Shown here: piece by piece, positions 18,240 through 25,145 of the stretch
Layout: each line of letters begins with the position of its first letter
Position numbering within the stretch: the first letter of the stretch is position 1
Source of the DNA: Mucilaginibacter_A sp050955045
GTDB taxonomy: Bacteria > Bacteroidota > Bacteroidia > Sphingobacteriales > Sphingobacteriaceae
NCBI GenBank assembly: GCA_050955045.1
Contig: JBPBQV010000002.1
Coordinates: 248,001 to 312,000 of the forward strand
Reading direction: 5' to 3'
Length of the DNA: 64,000 bases
Made by a program: the position numbers and the translations under genes
The notes under the pieces: model-generated
Told to the model about the DNA's origin: nothing
The model's database searches: none
The model's input: the letters and a program-made list of their open reading frames with translations, nothing else

Positions 18240-18944
18240 ATGAATATTATAATTACCGGAGCCAGCAGCGGCGTTGGTTTTGAAGCTGTAATCGAACTAA
18301 TTCAGCAACCCGGACACCAAATTATTGCTTTAGCGCGATCTGAAGATAAGCTGGCCCGCTTGTTAGAAATTTCTCAAAGTTTAAATCCGGATTGCATTTT
18401 ATATCCGGTTGCATTTGATATTGCGCACGATGATTATCTCGATTTAAAACAATTTGTAACCCAACATTTTGAAGGGAAAATTGACATCCTGATCAACAAT
18501 GCAGGCACTTTAATCAACAAACCTTTTGCAGAATTAGATGAGAGTGATTTTGTAGAAATGCTGCAAAGCAATTACCTCGGCCACGTACGCATCATCCAGG
18601 CGATGCTTCTTTTAATGGCAAAAAAATCGCATATTTTAAATATTGGCAGCATGGGCGGTTTCCAGGGAAGTGCAAAATTTTTAGGTTTATCTGCTTACTC
18701 AGCCAGCAAAGCGGCTTTGCATACTTTAACCGAATGTTTGGCGCAGGAACTGGCTCCGCAGGAAATAAAAGTAAACTGCCTGGCTTTAGGTTCTGCACAA
18801 ACAGAAATGCTGGAACGCGCTTTTCCGGGTTATCAATCGCCGGTTATGGCTTTTGAAATGGGCAAGTACATTGCTGATTTTGCCCTAACCGGTCATCATT
18901 TTTTTAACGGAAAAGTTTTGCCGGTTGCTGTTAGTACGCCGTAG
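18240..18944 (+). CDS. Short-chain dehydrogenase/reductase
   Basis: 234 residues from the ATG at 18240; eight extra in-frame codons upstream overlap a dispersed-motif copy. It is a classical SDR with TGASSGVG at 6-13 for dinucleotide binding, NNAG at 86-89, Ser137, and YSASK with Tyr153 and Lys157. It would use NAD(P)(H) to oxidise or reduce a carbonyl or alcohol in the cytoplasm. The substrate cannot be read from sequence. It is monocistronic, or weakly linked to the UPF0104 gene 59 bases upstream. Confidence 0.87.
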   Translation: MNIIITGASSGVGFEAVIELIQQPGHQIIALARSEDKLARLLEISQSLNPDCILYPVAFDIAHDDYLDLKQFVTQHFEGKIDILINNAGTLINKPFAELDESDFVEMLQSNYLGHVRIIQAMLLLMAKKSHILNIGSMGGFQGSAKFLGLSAYSASKAALHTLTECLAQELAPQEIKVNCLALGSAQTEMLERAFPGYQSPVMAFEMGKYIADFALTGHHFFNGKVLPVAVSTP

Positions 18945-18979
18945 TTTTTGGGTGATAAAAGAAGTAATTAAAATAAACT

Positions 18980-19447
18980 ATGAAACAACGCATCTACATT
19001 GATACTTCAGTTGTTGGTGGTTATTTTGACGAGGAGTTTAAAGAGTTTACGAAACCACTTTTTGAAAGAATACAAAAAGATAAATTTACAATCCTCTTTT
19101 CAACAGTAACGCAGGATGAGTTAGAAAATGCGCCTATACAGGTTCGAGAATTGGTAAATAATTTAAAAGCAAAACATACAGAATTTATTGAAGTTACGGA
19201 AGAAGCAGTAGAACTGGCAACTCAATACATAACCGAAAAAGTAGTTGGACAAACAAGTTATGCTGATTGCTTACATATTGCTTTAGCAACTATTAATCAC
19301 GCTGATTTTTTGATTAGCTGGAACTTTAAACATATCGTGAATGTTCAAAGAATAATGGGTTATAATGCTATTAATATTAAAAACGGTTATAAACAATTAG
19401 AAATTCGGTCACCAAGAGATTTAATGAGTTATGAAGACGATAATTGA
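18980..19447 (+). CDS. PIN domain ribonuclease, putative VapC-like toxin
   Basis: 155 residues. PIN-domain acids are visible: Asp8 in YIDTSVVGGYF, Glu47 in TQDELENAP and Asp96 in SYADCLHIALA, followed by FLISWNFKHIVN, a conserved closing motif. PIN toxins cut RNA using divalent metal. A 51-codon gene overlaps its last 17 bases and probably encodes the antitoxin, so this is the less common toxin-first order. A dispersed-motif copy (18956-18966) precedes the start. No cell-growth effect can be judged from sequence. Confidence 0.8.
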   Translation: MKQRIYIDTSVVGGYFDEEFKEFTKPLFERIQKDKFTILFSTVTQDELENAPIQVRELVNNLKAKHTEFIEVTEEAVELATQYITEKVVGQTSYADCLHIALATINHADFLISWNFKHIVNVQRIMGYNAINIKNGYKQLEIRSPRDLMSYEDDN

Positions 19448-19586
19448 AAAAGAGTTTGACGCTGTAAAATATATGCGCGGACAAAGAGATAATTTGAGTG
19501 ATAAACTTTCAAAAATGACGAAAGAAGAAATTGTTAAATATTTCATCAACAAAAAATCAGAGAATACTGTAAAGCCTTCTGCGTAA
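19431..19586 (+). CDS. Small partner of the PIN protein, putative antitoxin (51 aa)
   Basis: 51 residues, starting at an ATG inside the end of the PIN gene (17-base overlap, +1 register), which suggests translational coupling. The sequence is highly charged and helical: FDAVKYMRGQRDNLSDKLSKM followed by TKEEIVKYFINKK. Small proteins with an F-D-x-V-x-x-M-R pattern and a C-terminal EEI-x-x-YF are often found beside PIN genes as presumed antitoxins. It falls below the size usually reported by gene callers. The function is inferred from position and composition. Confidence 0.65.
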   Translation: MKTIIEKEFDAVKYMRGQRDNLSDKLSKMTKEEIVKYFINKKSENTVKPSA

Positions 19587-19750
19587 ATAATTCCAGAGTT
19601 ATATTGCTAATAACATTCTATTGAACTTAAAAAGTTCTTTTAAATACCAAATGTATGTAAGATTATTACCTATTGTTTTAAGTACACCACTTAAGATATT
19701 AACGAAGCTCATAAAAAAAATTGCTTAGTTAATCAATAAAATTATAATCT

Positions 19751-20881
19751 ATGGATAAAACAACTACCAACATTACACTCAAAAGCCATTATGAAATTTT
19801 AGACGGCCTGCGTGGCGTAGCAGCAATTTTAGTAGTTACTTTTCACGTTTTTGAAACTTTTAATGGTGGTAGCCGCTTCAACCAGATCATCAATCACGGT
19901 TATCTGGCGGTAGATTTCTTTTTTCTTTTATCAGGTTTTGTAGTGGCTTATGCGTATGATGACCGCTGGGGAAAAATGACAACCTGGGATTTTTATAAAC
20001 GCAGATTAATCCGTTTGCAACCTATGGTAATTATGGGTTCGGTTATTGGTGCGCTGTTCTTTTACTTTCAGGCTTGCAACACGTTTCCACTTATTAGTGA
20101 AACGCCCTTGTGGAAAATGCTGCTGGTAATGGTTGTTGGTTTTACGCTCATTCCGCTAACGCCTTCAATGGATATCCGCGGCTGGAACGAAATGCACCCG
20201 CTTGACGGGCCTGGCTGGTCGCTGTTTTTTGAATATATTGCCAATGTACTTTATGCTTTGGTCTTCCGTAAGTTTTCAAAGACCGTGTTAGCTATTTTTG
20301 TTTTTCTGTTTGCCTGTTTGCTTGTTCATTATTTGGTAACGGTTCCTCAAGGAGATGTGATCGGCGGATGGAGCATCGATAAAATCCAGCTCAGAATTGG
20401 CTTCACACGAATGCTTTATCCTTTTTTTGCTGGTGTGTTACTTTCCCGTTACGGCAAATTAATCCGTATAAAAGGAGCATTCTGGGTTTGCAGTTTACTA
20501 CTGATCATTATTTTTTCCGTTCCGAGAATTGGCGGCAGCGAGCATTTGTGGATGAATGGTTTGTACGAATCTTTCTGCATTATTATACTTTTTCCGTTAA
20601 TTGTTGCTATCGGCGCAGGCGAAAGGTTGGAAGGCAAACACGCTACCAAAACAAACAAATTTTTAGGTGATATTTCTTATCCGCTTTACATCACCCATTA
20701 TCCGCTGATTTATACTTACGTTGCCTGGGTTGAAAATCATAAAGTAACGATGAAATATGGCATTCCAGTTGGTGTATTATTGCTTATAACAAGCATCGCC
20801 ATTGCATATGCTTGCTTAAAATTTTACGACGAACCAGTTCGCAACTGGTTAACCAAACGCTTCCTGACAAAGCAATTATAG
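19751..20881 (+). CDS. Acyltransferase 3 family membrane protein (OafA/YrhL-like)
   Basis: 376 residues with about ten membrane segments. LDGLRGVAAILVVTFHVF at 17-34 is the acyltransferase-3 signature, with conserved Arg21 and His32. YLAVDFFFLLSGFVVAYAY and FYKRRLIRLQPM follow, as usual. It transfers an acyl group, often acetyl, from a cytoplasmic donor to an extracytoplasmic sugar or peptidoglycan component. The acceptor is unknown, and no polysaccharide genes lie nearby. The 164-base spacer upstream holds no other feature. Confidence 0.87.
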   Translation: MDKTTTNITLKSHYEILDGLRGVAAILVVTFHVFETFNGGSRFNQIINHGYLAVDFFFLLSGFVVAYAYDDRWGKMTTWDFYKRRLIRLQPMVIMGSVIGALFFYFQACNTFPLISETPLWKMLLVMVVGFTLIPLTPSMDIRGWNEMHPLDGPGWSLFFEYIANVLYALVFRKFSKTVLAIFVFLFACLLVHYLVTVPQGDVIGGWSIDKIQLRIGFTRMLYPFFAGVLLSRYGKLIRIKGAFWVCSLLLIIIFSVPRIGGSEHLWMNGLYESFCIIILFPLIVAIGAGERLEGKHATKTNKFLGDISYPLYITHYPLIYTYVAWVENHKVTMKYGIPVGVLLLITSIAIAYACLKFYDEPVRNWLTKRFLTKQL

Positions 20882-20936
20882 TTTATAGAAAATGATTCAT
20901 AACTGATTCCCTTAGTCATAAACCATTTTCTATAAA
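20882..20936. terminator. Possible bidirectional terminator between acyltransferase and ssb
   Basis: TTTATAGAAAATG (20882-20894) and its reverse complement (20924-20936) are perfect 13-base arms. The 29-base loop is long, so the stem may be weak. It fills the convergent gap, one of three in the window without a dispersed-motif copy. Confidence 0.45.
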
Positions 20937-20947
20937 TAATAACCAAT

Positions 20948-21289
20948 TTACTTCTTTCCGCCCAGCATCAAAATCTCGTTCACTATAATTTCAGTAACAT
21001 AACGTTTGATGCCTTCTTTATCGGTATAATTTCTGGAAGCCAGTTTGCCTTCGATACTAATCTCGTCGCCTTTTTTTAAATATGTTTCAGCAATTTCAGC
21101 TTGCTTGCCCCAAAGTATTAAATTGTGCCATTGCGTGTTGGTTACTTTTTCACCTTTCTGGTTGTGGTAAGTTTCGTTAGTAGCCAAAGCCAGTTTGGCC
21201 ATTTTTTTGTTTTGATCAAAGCTTTTTACTTCCGGGTTTGTACCTAAGTTTCCTACCAGGCGTACACTATTTTTTAAGGTGTTCATCAT
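20948..21289 (-). CDS. ssb: Single-stranded DNA-binding protein without the usual acidic tail
   Basis: 113 residues, all OB-fold: SVRLVGNLGTNPEV, the aromatic and basic DNA-contact residues, TQWHNLILWGKQAE and KGDEISIEGKLASRNY. The chain ends in LMLGGKK just after the fold. It lacks the Gly/Pro-rich linker and acidic DDDIPF-type tip that recruits repair and replication partners. This suggests an accessory SSB rather than the main replication protein, which is probably elsewhere. A second ATG codon follows the first, so the start is either of the two. The gene diverges from the lipoprotein at 21539. Confidence 0.9.
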   Translation of the reverse strand: MMNTLKNSVRLVGNLGTNPEVKSFDQNKKMAKLALATNETYHNQKGEKVTNTQWHNLILWGKQAEIAETYLKKGDEISIEGKLASRNYTDKEGIKRYVTEIIVNEILMLGGKK

Positions 21290-21370
21290 TTGTTTTTTGT
21301 TTTAAATTGATGATACAAAGGTGCTGCAGATTAGCTGCTTTAGTCGGATAGTAAGCGGTTATAGCTGAAT

Positions 21371-21402
21371 ATTTCCGTTTGTAACCGTTTGCAAACGGAA
21401 AT
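21371..21402. promoter_or_regulatory. Operator-like palindromes (CCGTTTGCAAACGG)
   Basis: CCGTTTGCAAACGG (21385-21398) is a perfect 14-base palindrome. A further CCGTTTG half-site lies at 21375-21381, and the larger arms ATTTCCGTTTG (21371-21381) and CAAACGGAAAT (21392-21402) are also reverse complements. The site lies between the divergent ssb and lipoprotein genes and looks like a repressor-binding site of LacI type. The regulator is unknown. Confidence 0.5.
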
Positions 21403-21415
21403 AAAATTATAAGTA

Positions 21416-21426
21416 TGCTTCTTTTA
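21416..21426 (+). repeat. Dispersed motif in the ssb/lipoprotein divergent region
   Basis: TGCTTCTTTTA followed by TCAGCATAAAA. This is the extended form in which the second arm has decayed to TAAAA. Confidence 0.55.
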
Positions 21427-21538
21427 TCAGCATAAAATCGTTATCAAAATACTTTTTAAAGCTGTAATAATTTAGCTGCATCTTTACAACCAAGATTGAA
21501 TATACTTGTGCTGAAATGATTTTAGCACCATTTGGGAG

Positions 21539-22195
21539 ATGAAAAAAAGAATTATTACTGCATTTATACTATTGGTTTTCTTTTGCGCCTGCAAAAATAA
21601 AACTGCAGATGAAGGATCAATTGCTTATCAGGTTGAATATCAGCTGCCGGATAGTTTGCAACGTTATGCAGAATTTTTGCCAAAAGAAGCAACAGTTTAT
21701 TTTAAAGGTGATTCTGCCGTTAGCATCCAAAAATCAGCACAAGAATCTACCACAATCATCACCAGTCGAAAAACAGATTTTATGCGGGTTTTGCTTACCT
21801 CTCCGGATAAAAAATATGTGGTTGATTACAACAAAGCAGAGCAGGCAGAAGAAATTGGCAATTTGCCGCCTCATACTCTGATCAAGCAAAGCGAAACGAA
21901 AAAAATTGCTGGTTATTTAGCCACAAAATATCTATTAAAAGATAAGCTATCCGAAGAAACAACAGAAATTTGGTTTACAAAAGAGGTTGCGATTATTCCT
22001 AACTCGTTAACCATGCTGCTGGATTCTACTTTAGGTGTACCATTGATGTTTACCATCAACCAAAACGGCACAAAAGTAAAAACTACTGTTAAAGAAATTA
22101 AGTTTGATTCGGTTCCGGCAACTGCATTTGCAACACCTGTTGGCTATAAGCAGTTAACGCCTCAGCAGCTAAGGCAAATGCCTGTGGAGAATTAG
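21539..22195 (+). CDS. Putative lipoprotein with DUF4412/GLPGLI-like beta-sheet domain
   Basis: 218 residues. The N-terminus MKKRIITAFILLVFFCACKNK has a lipobox-like end, with Cys16 or Cys18 as the lipidation site. The rest alternates beta strands: GSIAYQVEYQLPD, a KYVVDYNKAE segment, IAGYLATKYLLK and an EIWFTKEVAI strand. It then ends in VPLMFTINQNGTKVKTTVKEI. This order (IxYxVEY, then GYxATKY, then EIWFT) resembles DUF4412 and GLPGLI periplasmic proteins of Bacteroidota, whose function is unknown. It appears monocistronic. Confidence 0.7.
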   Translation: MKKRIITAFILLVFFCACKNKTADEGSIAYQVEYQLPDSLQRYAEFLPKEATVYFKGDSAVSIQKSAQESTTIITSRKTDFMRVLLTSPDKKYVVDYNKAEQAEEIGNLPPHTLIKQSETKKIAGYLATKYLLKDKLSEETTEIWFTKEVAIIPNSLTMLLDSTLGVPLMFTINQNGTKVKTTVKEIKFDSVPATAFATPVGYKQLTPQQLRQMPVEN

Positions 22196-22289
22196 TTTTT
22201 TAATTTACAAGGAAGTGTAGTTCGATCAATCATTTACGTTTCTTAAAAATTGTTTTTGAAGCTTAAATGCTTATCAGAAAAATTTACGA

Positions 22290-22300
22290 TGCTTCTTTTA
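22290..22300 (+). repeat. Dispersed motif upstream of the DUF2383 gene
   Basis: TGCTTCTTTTA followed by TACCCTAAAAACC. It is in the 202-base spacer 22196-22397, which otherwise shows only A+T-rich promoter-like sequence. Confidence 0.5.
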
Positions 22301-22397
22301 TACCCTAAAAACCTGATCGAAAATTAAACAGGCTTTAAACTGTTGCTCCATAAAAACTTTACTTTTAAAGCCTTGTTAACATTTTAAATTATAAAAC

Positions 22398-22865
22398 ATG
22401 GCAACTTTAGACAGCGCAGAACATCAGATTTCTGCATTAAATGACTTGATTAAAATTAATAACGACCGTGTTGTTGGTTATCAAAAAGGCTTAGAAGGCA
22501 CAGAAGATGCGGATTTGAAAAGTTTATTTTCAACTTACATCGCTCAAAGTCAAAAAAACTCAGCACAATTAGAAGCTTTGGTTACTTCTTTGGGTGGAGA
22601 ACCAACGGATGCAACCACCACGGCGGGTAAATTTTACCATGCCTGGATGGATGTTAAATCTGTTTTTAATGGTAAAGACCGCCACTCTATTTTAGCAGAT
22701 TGCGAATATGGTGAAGATGTTGCCAAAAAAGCTTATAAAGAAGCTTTGGCTGATACAGATTTAAACTGGGCTGCCACTACAGTTACCACGATTAACGAGC
22801 AAAACCAAGGTATATTAACCGCGCATAATGAAGTGAAAGCACTTCGTGATGCTGCAAAAGTATAA
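22398..22865 (+). CDS. PA2169 family four-helix-bundle protein (DUF2383)
   Basis: 155 residues. It is almost wholly helical, with ISALNDLIKINNDRVVGYQKGLEG at the N-terminus, SLFSTYIAQSQKNSAQLEAL, AWMDVKSVFNGKDRHSILADCEYGED and a final helix. This pattern matches DUF2383, a ferritin-like four-helix-bundle family of unknown function often linked to stress. No signal peptide is present, so it is probably cytoplasmic. A strong terminator lies directly downstream and no partner gene is adjacent. Confidence 0.85.
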   Translation: MATLDSAEHQISALNDLIKINNDRVVGYQKGLEGTEDADLKSLFSTYIAQSQKNSAQLEALVTSLGGEPTDATTTAGKFYHAWMDVKSVFNGKDRHSILADCEYGEDVAKKAYKEALADTDLNWAATTVTTINEQNQGILTAHNEVKALRDAAKV

Positions 22866-22885
22866 TTCAGTTATTTTCAATCTTT

Positions 22886-22921
22886 AAAAAAAGCTTCATC
22901 TATTAAGATGAAGCTTTTTTT
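22886..22921 (+). terminator. Intrinsic terminator of the DUF2383 gene
   Basis: 16-base perfect arms (22886-22901 and 22906-22921) with a 4-base ATTA loop. The left arm begins with seven A and the right arm ends with seven T, so it may work in both directions. Confidence 0.9.
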
Positions 22922-22947
22922 ATGAATTTAATATTTCATGGATTGGA

Positions 22948-22975
22948 TACTGTTTTTACCTGCATAAAAACAGTA
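22948..22975. repeat. Paired dispersed motif, 11-6-11 palindrome
   Basis: TACTGTTTTTA (22948-22958), spacer CCTGCA, TAAAAACAGTA (22965-22975). It sits in the convergent junction, just past the stop of the deaminase gene on the minus strand, and probably terminates that gene. Confidence 0.75.
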
Positions 22976-22994
22976 CGCAAAACCGGAAAACATT

Positions 22995-23432
22995 TTACAC
23001 ACCAATATCTTCATTCCATAATTCAGGGTTTTCCGCAATAAATTGTTGCATTAGCTGGTAGCAAGCCGCATCATCTGCAATAGTTACTTTCACACCTTTG
23101 GAGCGCAAAAGTTCTTCTTCACCCATAAAAGTTTTGTTTTCGCCGATAATTACTTTCGGGATTCCGTATAAAAGAATTGTTCCGGAACACATTGGGCAAG
23201 GAGAAAGCGTGGTATATAACTCGCATTCTCGGTAAACAGCAGCAGGCTGGCGACCGGCATTTTCCAGCGCGTCCATTTCTCCGTGCAAAATAGCACTGCC
23301 TTTTTGCACCCGGCGATTATGCCCGCGACCGATAATTTTGCCTTGATAAACCAGTACAGAACCAATCGGGATGCCACCTTCTGCATAACCGGCAGCAGCT
23401 TCAGCATAAGCCGCTTCTAAGAAGTTTTCCAT
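22995..23432 (-). CDS. Cytosine/nucleoside deaminase resembling fungal FCY1
   Basis: 145 residues of the zinc-dependent cytidine-deaminase-like fold. His50 and Glu52 in LHGEMDALENAGR and Cys79/Cys82 in SPCPMC bind zinc and activate water. The pattern ALENAGR, TTLSPC-x-MC, YGIPKVIIGEN and the C-terminal ENPELWNEDIG closely follow yeast cytosine deaminase FCY1. Conversion of cytosine to uracil is therefore the best guess, though guanine or tRNA adenosine deamination is possible in this superfamily. The protein is shorter than TadA or guanine deaminases with extra tails. It appears monocistronic. Confidence 0.83.
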   Translation of the reverse strand: MENFLEAAYAEAAAGYAEGGIPIGSVLVYQGKIIGRGHNRRVQKGSAILHGEMDALENAGRQPAAVYRECELYTTLSPCPMCSGTILLYGIPKVIIGENKTFMGEEELLRSKGVKVTIADDAACYQLMQQFIAENPELWNEDIGV

Positions 23433-23565
23433 TTTTTATTTAAGTGTTAGGTTGAAAGCAATTGTAACAATTTTGAAAATAAATTTTTTTTTAAAATAAA
23501 ATTCAGAAATCTATGTTTACTTTTAAACAAACTAAATCAAAAACTAATAATTAAATTTCAAAACT

Positions 23566-23754
23566 ATGAAAATGTCAGCTTTAAAATCAATGATGATGGC
23601 CGCAGCAATTATGGTTGCAACTTGTGTAACTTTTAACGCTTCTGCTGCAACTCCTACACACATGACTCAAGATACCATGAAAAAAGGTAGAATGGGAAAA
23701 GGCAAAATGGGCAAAATGAAAAAAATGAAAAATGATACTACAAGCAAAATGTAA
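23566..23754 (+). CDS. Small secreted Lys/Met/Gly-rich protein (62 aa)
   Basis: 62 residues. A signal peptide (hydrophobic MMMAAAIMVATCVTF, then NASA-A) is cleaved near residue 27. The mature part of about 35 residues is strongly basic and repetitive: GRMGKGKMGKMKKMKND, ending TTSKM. An AAAACT leader precedes the ATG and a clear terminator follows, so expression as a single-gene message is likely. I do not recognise a family. Similar short M-x-K-rich periplasmic proteins occur in Bacteroidota. Metal or polyanion binding is conceivable but unproven. Confidence 0.75.
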   Translation: MKMSALKSMMMAAAIMVATCVTFNASAATPTHMTQDTMKKGRMGKGKMGKMKKMKNDTTSKM

Positions 23755-23771
23755 TTCTTTTCATTAAAATG

Positions 23772-23809
23772 AAAAAAGAGGGCTGGTTTAATCACCAGTC
23801 CTCTTTTTT
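23772..23809 (+). terminator. Intrinsic terminator of the small secreted protein gene
   Basis: Arms 23772-23787 and 23794-23809 pair over 16 bases with one G/T position and a 6-base loop. A run of seven T follows. It is 17 bases past the stop. Confidence 0.88.
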
Positions 23810-23816
23810 TATGTGC

Positions 23817-23827
23817 TAAAAGAAGCA
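23817..23827 (-). repeat. Dispersed motif at a convergent junction
   Basis: TAAAAGAAGCA lies between the terminator at 23772-23809 and the ferredoxin stop codon at 23833. Confidence 0.55.
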
Positions 23828-23832
23828 TCGGC

Positions 23833-24147
23833 TTAAAACGTAAGCTTTAAACGTTCTACCACACGGTTATTAATTAAATGTTCAGTTACAATTTCATCTA
23901 CATCGGTTAACTGTACGTGGCCATAGAATATTCCTTCCGGATAAACCACTATTGATGGGCCGAGTTCGCAGGTTTCCATACAACCGGTGCACTGTGCACG
24001 TATTTCGGTTTTCAAACCATAATGCAAAATTGCTTTTTTAAAAGCGGCTACCAACGCTAAACCATGCGCTTCTCCGCAACTTACGCGCGCACCTTCTGGC
24101 CGCTGGTTGGTACATATAAATAAATGCTTTTCGTATTTTCTATCCAT
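23833..24147 (-). CDS. Thioredoxin-like [2Fe-2S] ferredoxin
   Basis: 104 residues from the ATG at 24145-24147; seven more in-frame codons upstream are unlikely. FICTNQRPEG and RVSCGEAHG give Cys12 and Cys24, and AQCTGCMETC gives Cys53, Cys56 and Cys60. Cys12, Cys24, Cys56 and Cys60 match the cluster ligands of thioredoxin-fold ferredoxins. ELGPSIVVYPEGIFYG follows as in the family. It carries electrons in the cytoplasm; the partner is not visible nearby. The start codon lies within a dispersed-motif copy (24147-24157). Confidence 0.88.
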   Translation of the reverse strand: MDRKYEKHLFICTNQRPEGARVSCGEAHGLALVAAFKKAILHYGLKTEIRAQCTGCMETCELGPSIVVYPEGIFYGHVQLTDVDEIVTEHLINNRVVERLKLTF

Positions 24148-24227
24148 AAAAACAGTATTGTGCAGCAAAGCTTAAATTTTGCTGCTGAGTATCAAACTTA
24201 ATACTTTTAAAAAAGTTGTTCAGGCTG

Positions 24228-25145
24228 ATGGGCAAGCATATTTTAATAACAGGCGGCAGCGGATTGGTTGGCAAACACTTAACCAAGCTTTTACTAAATA
24301 AAGGTTATGTCGTTAGCCATTTAAGCCGAAAAGAAAACCACATTCCGCAAGTAAAAACTTTTTTGTGGGATGTTGCTCAAGATAGAATTGACGAAAACTG
24401 CATCAGCGGCGTTGATATCATTATTCATTTGGCCGGAGCTGGAGTTGTTGAGGAGCGATGGACGGACGACCGCAAAAAGGAAATAATTGATAGCCGAATA
24501 CAGTCTATCCGTTTAATTTATGGCTTGTTAAAACAGCATCCAAATCTGGTAAAAAAAATAATTTCTGCTTCGGCAACTGGTTATTACAGTGATCGTGGTG
24601 ATGAATTGTTAACAGAAGAATCTTCTCCCGGAGGAGATTTTTTGGGAAAATGTTGTATAGATTGGGAACAAGCCGTAGATGAAGGTGAAACTTTAGGTCT
24701 AGAAATCCTGAAATTTAGAACTGGCGTGGTATTAACTGATGAAGGCGGCGCATTAAAACAATTGGCTTTACCCATCAAATTCGGTTTTGGAACAGTATTA
24801 GGTTCCGGTCAGCAATGGACGCCGTGGATACATTTGCAAGATACAATCGAAATGTACCTTTTCGGTATAGAAAATCCGCTTACCGGCGTTTACAATATGG
24901 TTGCACCAAACTCGGTAACCAATAAAAAACTAACTGTAGTTACCGCCATTCAACTGCACAGGCCATTGTGGTTGCCACATGTTCCTGCTTTTGCGCTTAA
25001 ATTAGCGATGGGCGAAATGAGTACCGTTGTTTTAGGAAGCACCCGGGTTTCTGCAGAAAAAATAGAACAGGCAGGTTTTCAATTTAAATATCCAACGATA
25101 AAAGAAGCAATCCGCGAGATTTATGCACGAGAAACAAAGCATTAA
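24228..25145 (+). CDS. TIGR01777 family NAD(P)-binding protein (SDR epimerase-like)
   Basis: 305 residues from the ATG at 24228; an in-frame TTG four codons earlier is less likely. ILITGGSGLVG at 5-15 is the Rossmann glycine motif, DIIIHLAGAGVVEERW and SATGYY are family hallmarks, and the C-terminal part carries WTPWIHLQD and the DUF1731-type tail PALALKL-like. The family is related to the cell-division inhibitor SulA-like YfcH, but no biochemical role is settled. It overlaps the photolyase gene by 23 bases, so the two are co-translated. A dispersed-motif copy lies near the end (25099-25109). Confidence 0.85.
   Translation: MGKHILITGGSGLVGKHLTKLLLNKGYVVSHLSRKENHIPQVKTFLWDVAQDRIDENCISGVDIIIHLAGAGVVEERWTDDRKKEIIDSRIQSIRLIYGLLKQHPNLVKKIISASATGYYSDRGDELLTEESSPGGDFLGKCCIDWEQAVDEGETLGLEILKFRTGVVLTDEGGALKQLALPIKFGFGTVLGSGQQWTPWIHLQDTIEMYLFGIENPLTGVYNMVAPNSVTNKKLTVVTAIQLHRPLWLPHVPAFALKLAMGEMSTVVLGSTRVSAEKIEQAGFQFKYPTIKEAIREIYARETKH

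Noticed and set aside
24147..24168. Seven extra N-terminal residues on the ferredoxin
   Set aside because: They are encoded by a dispersed-motif copy and the sequence before it; the ferredoxin fold begins at the ATG at 24147.
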